A stretch of DNA of 64,000 bases from Petrocella atlantisensis (GCF_900538275.1 NZ_LR130778.1:2104001-2168000), one strand, 5' to 3'; numbered from the stretch's first letter, positions 24,101 to 32,712 are shown. The notes: a model not told the origin generated them from the sequence alone. Numbers and translations are program-made.

Positions 24101-24918
24101 TACACTGGTACTTTGCAATATATTTAATCGTTGCTACCATAGCCTTATTAGATTTTAAGATTGGTGGTATGATTAGTCTGTATATGCTATATCTATTACC
24201 GATTGGTTTTATAGGTATCTATGGAAATCGGTTACAAGCGATAATGTTATCAATCGTGTGTGGTGGAGTGTGGATTTTAGTAGATAATAGCCTAGGTATA
24301 TTATCTTTTGAAAACAGTTTTTCATGGGTTGAAATCATCTCGAGATTAATACTATTAATATTCATTGCATATATTATTGGTTCTTATCGAATAGCTTATC
24401 AAGCTTTACTACAACAAGCGTATAGAGATGAAAAAACTGGGGCATATAATTATAGTGCTTTTCTAGAAATAGGAACAAAATACTTAAAAGTAGTAAGTCG
24501 TTCTAACGAGGTTGCTTCTTTAGCCTATTTTGATATGGATAATTTTAAGATTATCAATGATAGCTATGGTCACTCTACGGGCGACAAAGTTCTATTACAG
24601 TTTTCAAATATTGTTATGAAGCATGTTCGTAGTTCGGATTTGTTTGCACGGATTGGTGGTGATGAGTTTATTGTTTTATTTATTGGAAGCGATGCAGATC
24701 AATCAAGAGATAATCTTGAAAAGATTAAGTTTGAGTTTAACGCATTGATGGCGAATAACAATTATCCTACTACCGTTAGTATTGGACTCATTGACATTAC
24801 AAAAGATAAGAGTCTTGAAGTTATGATTATGGAAGCTGATTTAATGATGTATGAAGCAAAAAGTAAAGGCAAAAACACCATCAACCAGGGGGATGGTTCT
24901 TCCGGTTCGACGGTGTAA
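24073..24918 (+). CDS. Membrane-bound diguanylate cyclase (GGDEF)
   Basis: A 281-aa protein from the ATG at 24073 (TTG at 24070 is an alternative). Three or four hydrophobic segments (residues about 10-115) form a membrane sensor resembling a MASE-type domain. The C-terminal GGDEF domain has FDMDNFKIINDSYGH (Mg/GTP site) and an intact ARIGGDEF. An RSSD I-site lies five residues upstream of GGDEF, so product inhibition by c-di-GMP is expected. The last eleven residues (NQGDGSSGSTV) are encoded by the dispersed GGGACGG repeat, which supplies the stop codon. There is no EAL domain. Confidence 0.93.
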   Translation: MKITNKKVALHWYFAIYLIVATIALLDFKIGGMISLYMLYLLPIGFIGIYGNRLQAIMLSIVCGGVWILVDNSLGILSFENSFSWVEIISRLILLIFIAYIIGSYRIAYQALLQQAYRDEKTGAYNYSAFLEIGTKYLKVVSRSNEVASLAYFDMDNFKIINDSYGHSTGDKVLLQFSNIVMKHVRSSDLFARIGGDEFIVLFIGSDADQSRDNLEKIKFEFNALMANNNYPTTVSIGLIDITKDKSLEVMIMEADLMMYEAKSKGKNTINQGDGSSGSTV

Positions 24919-24979
24919 CAAAAGTTAATAAAGTATAAGTTAGACCCGTTAATCAAGAATTTGGTTAGCGGGTATTTTT
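24886..24979 (+). repeat. Dispersed 3'-end repeat with terminator, copy R11 (overlaps gene end)
   Basis: AACCAGGGGGATGGTTCTTC then CGGTTCGACGGTGTAAC. The repeat is translated as the tail of the diguanylate cyclase and its TAA is the stop codon. The terminator half (24942-24979) has the stem ACCCGTTAA/TTAGCGGGT followed by ATTTTT. Confidence 0.92.
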
Positions 24980-24997
24980 GTCATGTAATATAAGGAA

Positions 24998-25053
24998 TTG
25001 ACAACCTTAGCGCTTCTGATATAATAATTATCATAGTGATAGACTGACTATCA
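24998..25053 (+). promoter_or_regulatory. Promoter and TetR-type operator
   Basis: TTGACA (24998-25003), 16-bp spacer, TATAAT (25020-25025), then the inverted repeat TGATAG-ACTGA-CTATCA (25037-25053) near the expected transcription start. This is a probable binding site for the TetR protein that follows. Confidence 0.82.
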
Positions 25054-25070
25054 ATCAAGGAGATGTTCTT

Positions 25071-25730
25071 ATGAGTCTTAAAAACAAACGCATGAATGAA
25101 ATAAATAAGCAGAAAGAAAAGAGAAAAGAAGATATATTAGCCGCCGCCATAGAGGTGTTTAAGGAAAAAAGCATTCGATCAGCAAAAATGACAGATATTG
25201 CCTTAAAATCAGAAGTAGGGGTTGCAACGGTGTATCGTTATTTTAAAACTAAGCTTGATCTTGTAATTGAAGCGGTAAATTGGATGTGTAAAGAAGAAAT
25301 GCAGTTGATGTTAGTACCTTTTGAAGATGATGGTTATAAGAGCATGAATGGCTTTGAGCAAGTATCTTTTATTTTGAAGCTCTTTATTTTGCTGTATGAA
25401 GTGTATCCGGATTTTGTTGCGTTGCTTGAGCAATTTGATAATTATGTTGTTGAAGAACAGATTGGCCTAGAACAGTTAGAGAATTATGAAAAAAATATTA
25501 TCGACTTGAAAGAGATAACATTTGGCGCAATGGAGCGAGGTAAAAAAGATGGATCGATAAAAATGGATATCGACAACAACATCTTTTATACGACCATTAC
25601 CCATAGTCTGATGAGCTTATCACAAAAACTGATTCTAAGAGGTAATATCTTGAAAAGCGACAGTGAAGTAAATGGTAAGAAACAGTTGGCGTTATTAATA
25701 GAAATGGCTGAAGGTTACATCAAAAACTAG
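25071..25730 (+). CDS. TetR-family transcriptional regulator
   Basis: A 219-aa regulator. The N-terminal HTH reads KRKEDILAAAIEVFKEKSIR, then SEVGVATVYRYFKTKLDLV, the classic TetR pattern. The C-terminal ligand-binding part is helical with no assignable ligand. A palindrome between promoter and start codon suggests autorepression. The next gene starts 16 nt later, so it very likely controls the GPH-type transporter. Confidence 0.95.
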   Translation: MSLKNKRMNEINKQKEKRKEDILAAAIEVFKEKSIRSAKMTDIALKSEVGVATVYRYFKTKLDLVIEAVNWMCKEEMQLMLVPFEDDGYKSMNGFEQVSFILKLFILLYEVYPDFVALLEQFDNYVVEEQIGLEQLENYEKNIIDLKEITFGAMERGKKDGSIKMDIDNNIFYTTITHSLMSLSQKLILRGNILKSDSEVNGKKQLALLIEMAEGYIKN

Positions 25731-25746
25731 AATTGCGGAGGGGCAA

Positions 25747-27102
25747 ATGAAAGAAAAATTACCGTTTTCGAAACAAATGGCTTATGCGCTTGGACAATTG
25801 GGATGGTCTTTACTATCTGGCATCATCGGTACTTACCTCATTTTTTACTATATTCCTACGGAAAAATCGGGGATTATGGTGGCAATACCTCAAATAGCGT
25901 TTTTTGGCTTTTTAACAATCATTGGTATGATTACAATGCTAGGTAGATTCTTTGACGCAGTAACTGATCCTTGGATTGCAACATTAAGTGACCGTTGCAG
26001 ATCTAAAAAAGGACGACGCATTACTTATATGAGAAGAGCGGCGGTGCCTTTTGCGGTGTTGACGGTGTTGGTTTTTTGGAACCCTATCAATGGTGAAAGC
26101 ATTTTTAACGCCATTTTTCTATCGGTGTCTCTACTCTTGTTTTATTTGTTTTTTACGATGTATGTAACACCATATATGGCTTTGTTATCTGAACTTGGAC
26201 ATACACCACAAGAGCGACTCAATCTATCAACCTACATATCCGTCACCTGGTTCTTAGGATTTGCATTAGCATCTCAGGCACCATCCTTGTGGAATATATT
26301 CGTAGATATGGGTTTGAATAAACAAAATTCCATTCGACTGACATTCATAGTTTTTGCCGCCATCGGACTAATATTTTTATTGATACCTGTATTTACAATA
26401 GATGAGAAACGCTATTGTGAATCTGTCCCCTCAGACATTAAAATGATTGAATCCATCAAAGCGACTTTCCGAAACCGTGAGTTTACGATTTTCGTCATGT
26501 CAGATCTGGTATATTGGGTGGCCATTACGGTATTTCAAAATGCACTGCTATATTATATAACCGTTTTATTAGATCGACCGGAAGAGATGTTAGGTATCTT
26601 GTTTATCTTATTGGGTGTAGGCTCTTTCATCTTTTATGCACCGGTTAACCTATTGGCTAAAAAATTCGGCAAGAAAAGGCTACTGATTTTTGCGTTCGTT
26701 ATGTTTATTGTAGCCTATACATATAGTATTTTCCTCGGGAAACTACCTTTTTCACCTACACTTCAAGCCTATATTTTGGTCATTATTGCCTCAATTCCAA
26801 TGGCGATATTTGGTATCTTACCAAACGTTGTCATCGCTGATATTGCAGAATATGATGGGATTATGACAGGTACTAGAAGAGAAGGTATGTTCTTTGGAAC
26901 ACGTACTTTTGTGTCCAAGATTGGTCAAATGATATCCATGTTGATACTAAGTGCTTTACTTTTATTGAGGCAAAATGGTAATAATGAAATCGGTATTCGT
27001 TTGACAGCAGTTTTTGCTGCTGTGTTTTGTGTGATTGGTCTAATACTCTTATTGATGTATAATGAAGATAAAATATTAAATGGCTTAGCTGACCAGGACT
27101 GA
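25747..27102 (+). CDS. GPH-type MFS sugar/cation symporter
   Basis: A 451-aa membrane protein with about 12 transmembrane segments. The signature GRFFDAVTDPWIATLSDRCRSKKGRRITYMRRAA is characteristic of the glycoside-pentoside-hexuronide:cation symporters (MFS_2), where the Asp pair binds the cation. It begins right after the TetR gene (GGAGGGGC upstream) and forms an operon with it. The substrate cannot be read from sequence; no sugar enzyme is adjacent, so an export or glucoside-uptake role remains open. Confidence 0.92.
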   Translation: MKEKLPFSKQMAYALGQLGWSLLSGIIGTYLIFYYIPTEKSGIMVAIPQIAFFGFLTIIGMITMLGRFFDAVTDPWIATLSDRCRSKKGRRITYMRRAAVPFAVLTVLVFWNPINGESIFNAIFLSVSLLLFYLFFTMYVTPYMALLSELGHTPQERLNLSTYISVTWFLGFALASQAPSLWNIFVDMGLNKQNSIRLTFIVFAAIGLIFLLIPVFTIDEKRYCESVPSDIKMIESIKATFRNREFTIFVMSDLVYWVAITVFQNALLYYITVLLDRPEEMLGILFILLGVGSFIFYAPVNLLAKKFGKKRLLIFAFVMFIVAYTYSIFLGKLPFSPTLQAYILVIIASIPMAIFGILPNVVIADIAEYDGIMTGTRREGMFFGTRTFVSKIGQMISMLILSALLLLRQNGNNEIGIRLTAVFAAVFCVIGLILLLMYNEDKILNGLADQD

Positions 27103-27128
27103 CCGGAGGGACGGTTCTTTTGGTTCGA
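27096..27128 (+). repeat. Dispersed 3'-end repeat, copy R12a
   Basis: GACTGACCGGAGGGACGGTT then CTTTTGGTTCG overlaps the stop codon of the transporter gene (TGA at 27100-27102). Core only. Confidence 0.82.
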
Positions 27129-27202
27129 TTATTCGTCCGATTTCATTTACTGTTGACTTGAAAAAAGTTAAATGTTAAGGTTACTTATGGGTATTAAAAA
27201 CC

Positions 27203-27233
27203 CAGTAGGGACGGTTCTTCTGGCGCATTCAAT
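27203..27233 (+). repeat. Dispersed repeat core, copy R12b (not at a stop codon)
   Basis: CCAGTAGGGACGGTTCTTCT then GGCGC. This copy is 100 bp after the previous gene, just before the ribosome-binding site of the next one. Confidence 0.75.
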
Positions 27234-27254
27234 AAATTATAGGGAGGGAATACG

Positions 27255-27488
27255 ATGAATAAAAAAATAGCTCCAATCATTGTGGTGGGGTTACTTACAT
27301 TGTACTTGCTTGGTTATTTGATTATGATGCTGACAGGCATGATGGTAGATACACCTGGTGTCATTAAACTGGTTTTGGGATTAATCGCAGTCATGATTGT
27401 GATTATAATTGGGGCGCTTATTTATACACTTAAAATTAGATTAAAAGAGATTGATAAGGAGGATGACGATGATCTTAGTAAATACTGA
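27255..27488 (+). CDS. Small two-helix membrane protein
   Basis: A 77-aa protein with two hydrophobic segments (about residues 5-28 and 36-59) and a charged tail RLKEIDKEDDDDLSKY. AGGGAGGG precedes the ATG. I recognise no family. Its last 20 bp overlap the YbjQ-like gene, so the two are co-expressed; it may anchor or assist that protein at the membrane, which is only inference. Confidence 0.75.
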   Translation: MNKKIAPIIVVGLLTLYLLGYLIMMLTGMMVDTPGVIKLVLGLIAVMIVIIIGALIYTLKIRLKEIDKEDDDDLSKY

Positions 27489-27780
27489 TTATATCACAGG
27501 GAAAGAATTTGAAATGTTGGGGATTGTTAAAGGTAGTACAATCCAATCCAAACATATGGGAAAAGACATCATGGCCGGACTTAAAACCATGGTGGGTGGA
27601 GAACTAACCAGTTACAATGAGATGATGAATGACGCAAGAGCGCTAGGTACCAAAAGAATGGTAGAGGAAGCAGAGGCCATGGGCGCAGATGCTGTTGTTA
27701 ATGTTCGCTATGCTTCCAGTGCTATTATGCAAGGTGCTGCAGAAGTCATTGTATATGGTACAGCAGTTAAATTCATTTAA
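27469..27780 (+). CDS. YbjQ/DUF74-family protein
   Basis: A 103-aa protein. The ATG at 27469 is chosen since AAGGAGG at 27455-27461 is 7 nt upstream. The sequence has ITGKEFEMLGIVKGSTIQSKHMGKD, MNDARALGTKRMVEEAEAMGADAVVNVRY and a glycine-rich end, all diagnostic of the YbjQ (DUF74) family, a homopentameric fold once proposed to bind heavy metals. The biological role is not established. It overlaps the preceding membrane-protein gene. Confidence 0.93.
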   Translation: MILVNTDYITGKEFEMLGIVKGSTIQSKHMGKDIMAGLKTMVGGELTSYNEMMNDARALGTKRMVEEAEAMGADAVVNVRYASSAIMQGAAEVIVYGTAVKFI

Positions 27781-27781
27781 C

Positions 27782-27883
27782 TAGGGACCAGAGGCAGGGA
27801 CCAGAGGACGGTTCTTCCGGCTCCAAGAAAATAATTCTTATGTAAAAAAACCATTAGCGAATACCGCTAGTGGTTTTTATTAT
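27782..27883 (+). repeat. Dispersed 3'-end repeat with terminator, copy R13
   Basis: AGGGACCAGAGGC is partly duplicated before the core GGACGGTTCTTCCGGCTC, starting 2 nt after the stop codon. The terminator at 27844-27880 (AAACCATTAGCG/CGCTAGTGGTTT with A and T runs) belongs to the same structural type. Confidence 0.85.
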
Positions 27884-28063
27884 GGTGTAACGCAGATGTC
27901 ACAGAGATGTTCGTCATATGTAACGGCTATTTTATATAATGTATCTAGTAGTAACAATAATGAATGATTTGGTTAACCCCGTTTTCCTTAAAATGAGGCT
28001 GAAAATAGCGTACTTACCGCCAGAATCGTGTAAGGATAAAAAATACTAAAATGAGGTGAGCTT
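27884..28063 (+). other. Intergenic leader of the sortase-type surface protein
   Basis: 180 bp without a gene. AATGAGGTGAGC just before 28064 supplies the ribosome-binding site. No convincing promoter boxes were found. Confidence 0.3.
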
Positions 28064-30265
28064 ATGAAAAAAATGAAAAAAGTAGTATCATTGGCAATAG
28101 CGTTATCATTAATGCTTAGTAGTATGAATGTAGTTAACGCCGAAACTGAACCAGCAACTCCAACTTTGGACATTGCTACAACTACAGTTGATGAAACATC
28201 TGCAGAAGCTTCTTGGTCTGTAACGTTCCCAGATGATAGCTATATTCTGGATGGTTATGACTATCAATTAAGTGGAAAAGGCAAAGTTAAAGATGTAATG
28301 ACAACTTCAGCCATCTTTAATGACTTAACAGCAGGTACAGGTTATTCGTTAACGGTTGACGCTCATTACTCAAAAGTCGAGGATGATCAAAGCATATTTG
28401 AGATAGAAACAAAAGACTTTGAAGTAGAAACGACTAAAGAATCTAGCATAAAGAATATTAATATTTGGAGAAGAGAGATTGAGGGCACTACAGAGTATGC
28501 TCTATCTACAAGTAATAATAGCACGAGATATGAAACCGTTGAGGAAGCTTTAGAAGCGGCTTTAGAAGAAGAAGAAGTGAATTATGAATCTTTGGAGTCC
28601 TATACAACCTTAGAGTTTAAAACCAATGAAGGTGAAGGATGGGAAAAATCCGAAAAAATTACTGTAGTGGTCATTCAAAAACAAATGGAAACAGAAACCA
28701 GATACCGAGTCAAAGGTAGTGAGGATGAATACAATACAGATCTTGACGAAGTAGTTGAGACTCAAGCAGAAAGCTATGAGTATGATGAATGGGTTATTGA
28801 TAATGATGATTTTGTCTATACAGTTACACGAGTGACAAAAGGTACAGTTTCAAATACAGCAGAAGTATCTTTACCAGTTAACTTATGGATGGCAGCAGAT
28901 GATGGAGCAAGGCTTTATATTGACGGGCAAGAAAGAGCCGGCTTATTAAAAAAATGGAATGCACCAAGCAATTACAACAAAGCAAATTTATTTTATATTC
29001 ATGACTTAAGTAGAAATCCATTTTTAGCAGCAAAAGCATGGGACGGTCCTGAGGAAAATGGTCAAGGAAACAAAACCATTGCAGGGTTTAAAATGGTACT
29101 TGAAGTTCGTGATGATGAGTATAGCGTTACAGACGAAACTTGGTATTACTACTTAGGCAAAGGCGCACCAGAAGAAGATGCAGCAGGAAATAGCTGGTAT
29201 GAAGAAGCGTATATGGCGGATGCGGATCTTTGGACAACGGTGACAGTTATTGGAAATCCTAATGGTGCTTGGGCAAAAAGCGATAAGTTCCCTGCAGACG
29301 GTGACTATATTTGGACACCTTCTTATCAGCATATTGGGCAAAATAAAATCGATACACCAGTGTATTTTAGAAATGCTCCAACACAAGTTCCCATAGATTA
29401 TTTTGACATTACGATTACACCAGTTATTAAAGAACGTACAGAGGACAACATTATCAATAACCCATCAGCTGGTAGCATCAAAGCTACTTTTGGAGAGACA
29501 ACAGCTCAATCTAGTGGCGATACCATAAGTGCTACTTTACCAGATGGCACAGTTATTACTTTTGAAGCAATAGCTTCTGAGGGTTACAGATTTGTATCTT
29601 GGCTGTATAACTTGAATAACGAATTGGATGAAGGCGATGATGGCTATAGACCTAATCCAAGAGATATAACGGTTTCAAGTTCATCTAAAAGTTTTGGACC
29701 GACACCTGTATTTGAAGCTATCCCAACATATAATGTAATGGCTACAACCGAACAACCGGATAGAGGAACTGCAGGTCCATCAGAACAAACTGTTGAGGAA
29801 AATGGTAATGCTACAGTGACAGCAGAAGCTCACGATGGGTTCTATTTCATTCATTGGACAGACGAACAAGGAGAAGTTGTTTCAACAGAAGCAGAGTACA
29901 CTGTGAATAATATTGAAAGTGATATGACGTTCTACGCGGTCTTTGGTGAAGATACGGAGCCTGATAACCCAGAACCTAGAAGAAGAAGACCGGCATCAGA
30001 ACCAGAACAGGAAGAAGAACCAGAACCAGAAGAAGAAACTCAAGTAGTTCTAGATCTTGAAGATGAAGCAACCCCTGAAGCATTACCGGAAGCAGAAGTT
30101 GTTGAACCGGTAGTAGCTGTAGAGATCTTAGATGAAGAGATCCCAGAAGCAGATGGCAGTGATGCTATGGAAATGCCAAAGACTTCCGGTATTCCAATGG
30201 GTATATTCTACGGATTAGGTATTGCAGTATCCGGTCTTGGTTTTAAAATCAAAAAAAGAAGCTAA
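28064..30265 (+). CDS. Cell-wall-anchored surface protein (LPxTG-like)
   Basis: A 733-aa protein. Residues 1-27 are a signal peptide ending NVVNAE. Residues 35-125 resemble a fibronectin-type fold. Residues about 470-625 hold two divergent InlB B-type bacterial repeats (TFEAIASEGYRFVSWLY, VTAEAHDGFYFIHWTDEQGE). A Pro/Glu-rich stalk (residues 635-700) follows. The C-terminus EMPKTSG, a hydrophobic helix (IPMGIFYGLGIAVSGLGF) and KIKKRS is a sortase signal with MPKTS in place of LPxTG. No sortase gene is in the window. The function is probably adhesion or surface display, unknown in detail. Confidence 0.85.
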   Translation: MKKMKKVVSLAIALSLMLSSMNVVNAETEPATPTLDIATTTVDETSAEASWSVTFPDDSYILDGYDYQLSGKGKVKDVMTTSAIFNDLTAGTGYSLTVDAHYSKVEDDQSIFEIETKDFEVETTKESSIKNINIWRREIEGTTEYALSTSNNSTRYETVEEALEAALEEEEVNYESLESYTTLEFKTNEGEGWEKSEKITVVVIQKQMETETRYRVKGSEDEYNTDLDEVVETQAESYEYDEWVIDNDDFVYTVTRVTKGTVSNTAEVSLPVNLWMAADDGARLYIDGQERAGLLKKWNAPSNYNKANLFYIHDLSRNPFLAAKAWDGPEENGQGNKTIAGFKMVLEVRDDEYSVTDETWYYYLGKGAPEEDAAGNSWYEEAYMADADLWTTVTVIGNPNGAWAKSDKFPADGDYIWTPSYQHIGQNKIDTPVYFRNAPTQVPIDYFDITITPVIKERTEDNIINNPSAGSIKATFGETTAQSSGDTISATLPDGTVITFEAIASEGYRFVSWLYNLNNELDEGDDGYRPNPRDITVSSSSKSFGPTPVFEAIPTYNVMATTEQPDRGTAGPSEQTVEENGNATVTAEAHDGFYFIHWTDEQGEVVSTEAEYTVNNIESDMTFYAVFGEDTEPDNPEPRRRRPASEPEQEEEPEPEEETQVVLDLEDEATPEALPEAEVVEPVVAVEILDEEIPEADGSDAMEMPKTSGIPMGIFYGLGIAVSGLGFKIKKRS

Positions 30266-30363
30266 CTAGAAGCCAATCAGGGGGACAGTTCTTTTGGTTA
30301 GAACATAACTTAGAATCTTAATCAAGGTCCGTTAGTCACTTATTTGGCTAACGGATCTTTTGG
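30266..30363 (+). repeat. Dispersed 3'-end repeat with terminator, copy R14
   Basis: CCAATCAGGGGGACAGTTCT then TTTGGTT starts within 10 nt of the stop codon. The terminator half (30326-30363) reads GGTCCGTTAG/CTAACGGATC followed by TTTT. A further weak core (AAGGAGCGGTTTCTTTGG) lies at about 30378. The rest up to 30543 shows no gene. Confidence 0.85.
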
Positions 30364-30543
30364 TAATGAGAGTTATCAAAAGGAGCGGTTTCTTTGGCTA
30401 GATATTATTCCAATCAAATACCTTTAAATATAGGTTAAGATGCTTTATAATAAGGAATAGAACAACGGAATATAATGTAATAGTGGCTTTAGAGATAAAT
30501 ATGAAGGGGTAAATAGGCAGGTCAGTTGACATAGTCTATCAGA

Positions 30544-31563
30544 GTGCGCGAGATGTTTAAAAAGATGGTTATCTGTGTGTGGGTAGGGATGATGGTTCTA
30601 ATAGCTATGAACCCTGTCCTTTATGCCAATAATCAGGAAGAAAAAGAAATAGAATCAGTAGAATCAGATGGCTTATTAATGGTACATTTAAGTGAGGATG
30701 GCGTTTTACAAGTGTATATGGATTCTGTTGATCTTAAGTTGACTTTCGATCGCGTTGGGATTAACGGACTCTACGGCTTAAGTCGCTTATCGCTATCAAA
30801 GGTACCACAGATGGGGGATTATCATAAGATGGAGGTTGGTACGGATTGGATTAGCCCCTATATGATGCGCGCCCTTGATATGGAGGACCTTGATTCACCT
30901 TTTTATACAGGTGGCTGGCACGGTTCTAATGGAGATGATACAGGAGAAATAACAGCATATACAGATTATGTGAGCTTTTATGTTGATAGCCATCCACTTT
31001 ATACAGATACATGGATGGTCTGTAAGAGTCTAACCTTACAAGTGGTCAATCAGGTACAAGCTTATAATGATGACACCTCAACCCTTGAAGAGATTATTAC
31101 TTATACAATAGAAAACGATAAGGTCGACATCCAAGTGGATGCAAGAGCAAATAAGCCTCTAGAGATCACCCAATATTTTGGACTCCAGACGCAAAACAGT
31201 TGGTGGGATTCTATAAGATATTATGACCTAATGGGAACTTATACAGAAAGCACGACCTATCTAAACAGCTATGCCTTACCAAAAAATAGGCAGACGGTAC
31301 ATCAGTTTCAGCTTAGGTCCAGTGGACTAGCGCCTTTACTTACAGCGGGTATGTTGACAGATGGTCTGGGTAGCTTGGGGTATCTTCAAGAGGATAAACC
31401 GACTTGTTTTACTAGAGGTTATGGTAAAACTTATTTTAATCTAATCAGTGGGAAGCCTTTGCTATTAGATGAGGAAGATCACTTTACCTGGCGAGGATTT
31501 TATCAGTTTGAGCCATCTGAGCCGGTGGAACCGGTAATCTCAGAGACACTTGCACAAGAATAG
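30544..31563 (+). CDS. Secreted protein of unknown function
   Basis: A 339-aa protein with a signal peptide (hydrophobic core MVICVWVGMMVLIAMNPVLY, cleavage around YAN-NQ). It starts at GTG 30544 or ATG 30553; no strong ribosome-binding site decides this. The mature part is rich in Tyr, Trp and Thr, has stretches like GGWHGSNGDDTGEITAYTDY and reads as a beta-rich extracellular domain, perhaps carbohydrate-related, but I recognise no family. It ends directly before another repeat copy. Confidence 0.7.
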   Translation: MREMFKKMVICVWVGMMVLIAMNPVLYANNQEEKEIESVESDGLLMVHLSEDGVLQVYMDSVDLKLTFDRVGINGLYGLSRLSLSKVPQMGDYHKMEVGTDWISPYMMRALDMEDLDSPFYTGGWHGSNGDDTGEITAYTDYVSFYVDSHPLYTDTWMVCKSLTLQVVNQVQAYNDDTSTLEEIITYTIENDKVDIQVDARANKPLEITQYFGLQTQNSWWDSIRYYDLMGTYTESTTYLNSYALPKNRQTVHQFQLRSSGLAPLLTAGMLTDGLGSLGYLQEDKPTCFTRGYGKTYFNLISGKPLLLDEEDHFTWRGFYQFEPSEPVEPVISETLAQE

Positions 31564-31600
31564 CGAACAGAGTAGGGAACAGGGACGGTTCTTATGGTTC
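31564..31600 (+). repeat. Dispersed 3'-end repeat, copy R15 (last in window)
   Basis: CGAACAGAGTAGGGAACAGG then GACGGTTCTTATGGTTCC follows the stop codon at 31561-31563. No further copy was found between here and 64000. Confidence 0.82.
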
Positions 31601-31638
31601 CAAAAATATATAGTAGTAAAAATCAAGAAAGGCTGATT

Positions 31639-32178
31639 ATGGACAATAGAGCCACTGGGAAAAATAAGAGAGCTAGCGAAATGATTCACACCTTCACAAT
31701 CTATGAGGTAAAAGAACTTCAAGATACACAGGATAAGTTTGTTAAGTATTCAGGTCTATCCAATATCGTATTTGACTTGAGTGGGACTCCTGTAACGAGC
31801 ATCGGAGAAGAAAGCAATCTGCTAGAAGATTTCATTCAGCGGATCAAAACACAAAGTGATCTTTTCTTTAGTGCGAGGTCAATGGAGAAAATCTACTTCA
31901 AGGATCATTTGCAAGTATATTTATGTAAGGCATCTGAAAAGTTATACGGTGTTATTGACTTAATGGCACACGGGAAAAAAGTAGCCAGTTGGTTGATTCA
32001 AGATGTCTACAAAATAGAGAATCTAGATAGTGGTTATAATCTTGACCCAGTAATATCTAATTTTATAACCATATGTCACATGCTACACCTTCAAATAGAG
32101 CAGCTTGAAAAACAGGCTGTACTTCGAATGTGCCTACAATATGAAAAGGATAAACTTAAAAAGAGTCAAAGGCGTTAA
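31639..32178 (+). CDS. PocR-type sensory domain protein
   Basis: A 179-aa protein. The ATG at 31639 has AGAAAGG 7 nt upstream; a longer frame from 31594 would be translated from the dispersed repeat and is unlikely. Residues about 18-160 match a PocR ligand-sensing domain: LQDTQDKFVKYSGLSNIVFDLSGTPVTSIG, then a cysteine-containing FKDHLQVYLCKASEKLYGVIDL and ASWLIQDVY. Such domains are usually fused to kinases, HTH or GGDEF parts, but here it stands alone. It may sense a small molecule in partnership with an unlinked protein. Moderately sure. Confidence 0.7.
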   Translation: MDNRATGKNKRASEMIHTFTIYEVKELQDTQDKFVKYSGLSNIVFDLSGTPVTSIGEESNLLEDFIQRIKTQSDLFFSARSMEKIYFKDHLQVYLCKASEKLYGVIDLMAHGKKVASWLIQDVYKIENLDSGYNLDPVISNFITICHMLHLQIEQLEKQAVLRMCLQYEKDKLKKSQRR

Positions 32179-32304
32179 TTTTTATCTTTTCTTAATGGTC
32201 AATGTATAAGCCGATATGTTATGATGCAACCAAGGGTGATGACATCCTGATGAACCTTGAAGATATGAGAAAGCTTATATAAGCGGACTTGTTTGGAGGA
32301 TATT

Positions 32305-32712
32305 ATGGCAGATACAGATACATTTCCATCAATGGAAGCGATAAGGGATATGTTAGATGATATACAAGAAGACTTACCACCCATACTTTTTGAGGAGCTT
32401 AATGGCGGTGTGCTATTACTGCCGGAACATAAGCTACATCCGGAGAGCCGTAAAGAAGATAAGCTATATATAAAAGGTGAGTACCATCGTAGTCGTACGC
32501 TTGGCAGACAGATTATCATCTATTATGGTACCTTCAAAAAGCTTTATGAGACAAAATCAGAGAAAAAAATCTATAAAGAGTTAAAAAAGACTTTGCACCA
32601 TGAGTTTGTACATCATATTGAATCTTTAGGTGGAGAAATAGATCTTGAGATTGATGACGCCATCCGACTGGAAGCGTATAGACGTAAAAAACGCATCAAA
32701 AAAGAGGAATAA
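32305..32712 (+). CDS. Zincin-type metallopeptidase-like protein (PF06262 family)
   Basis: A 135-aa protein, ATG at 32305 after GGAGG. It contains the zinc motif LHHEFVHHIESLGGE (H-E-x-x-H plus a following His and Glu), and the whole protein has the size of the minimal zincin family (PF06262) found widely in bacteria. There is no signal peptide, so it acts in the cytoplasm. The substrate is unknown. It is transcribed on its own; 32179-32304 has no obvious promoter that I can define. Confidence 0.85.
   Translation: MADTDTFPSMEAIRDMLDDIQEDLPPILFEELNGGVLLLPEHKLHPESRKEDKLYIKGEYHRSRTLGRQIIIYYGTFKKLYETKSEKKIYKELKKTLHHEFVHHIESLGGEIDLEIDDAIRLEAYRRKKRIKKEE

Noticed and set aside
31594-31638. Longer start for the PocR-type protein (ATG at 31594)
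   Set aside because: These codons come from the dispersed repeat and there is no ribosome-binding site; the ATG at 31639 has one.
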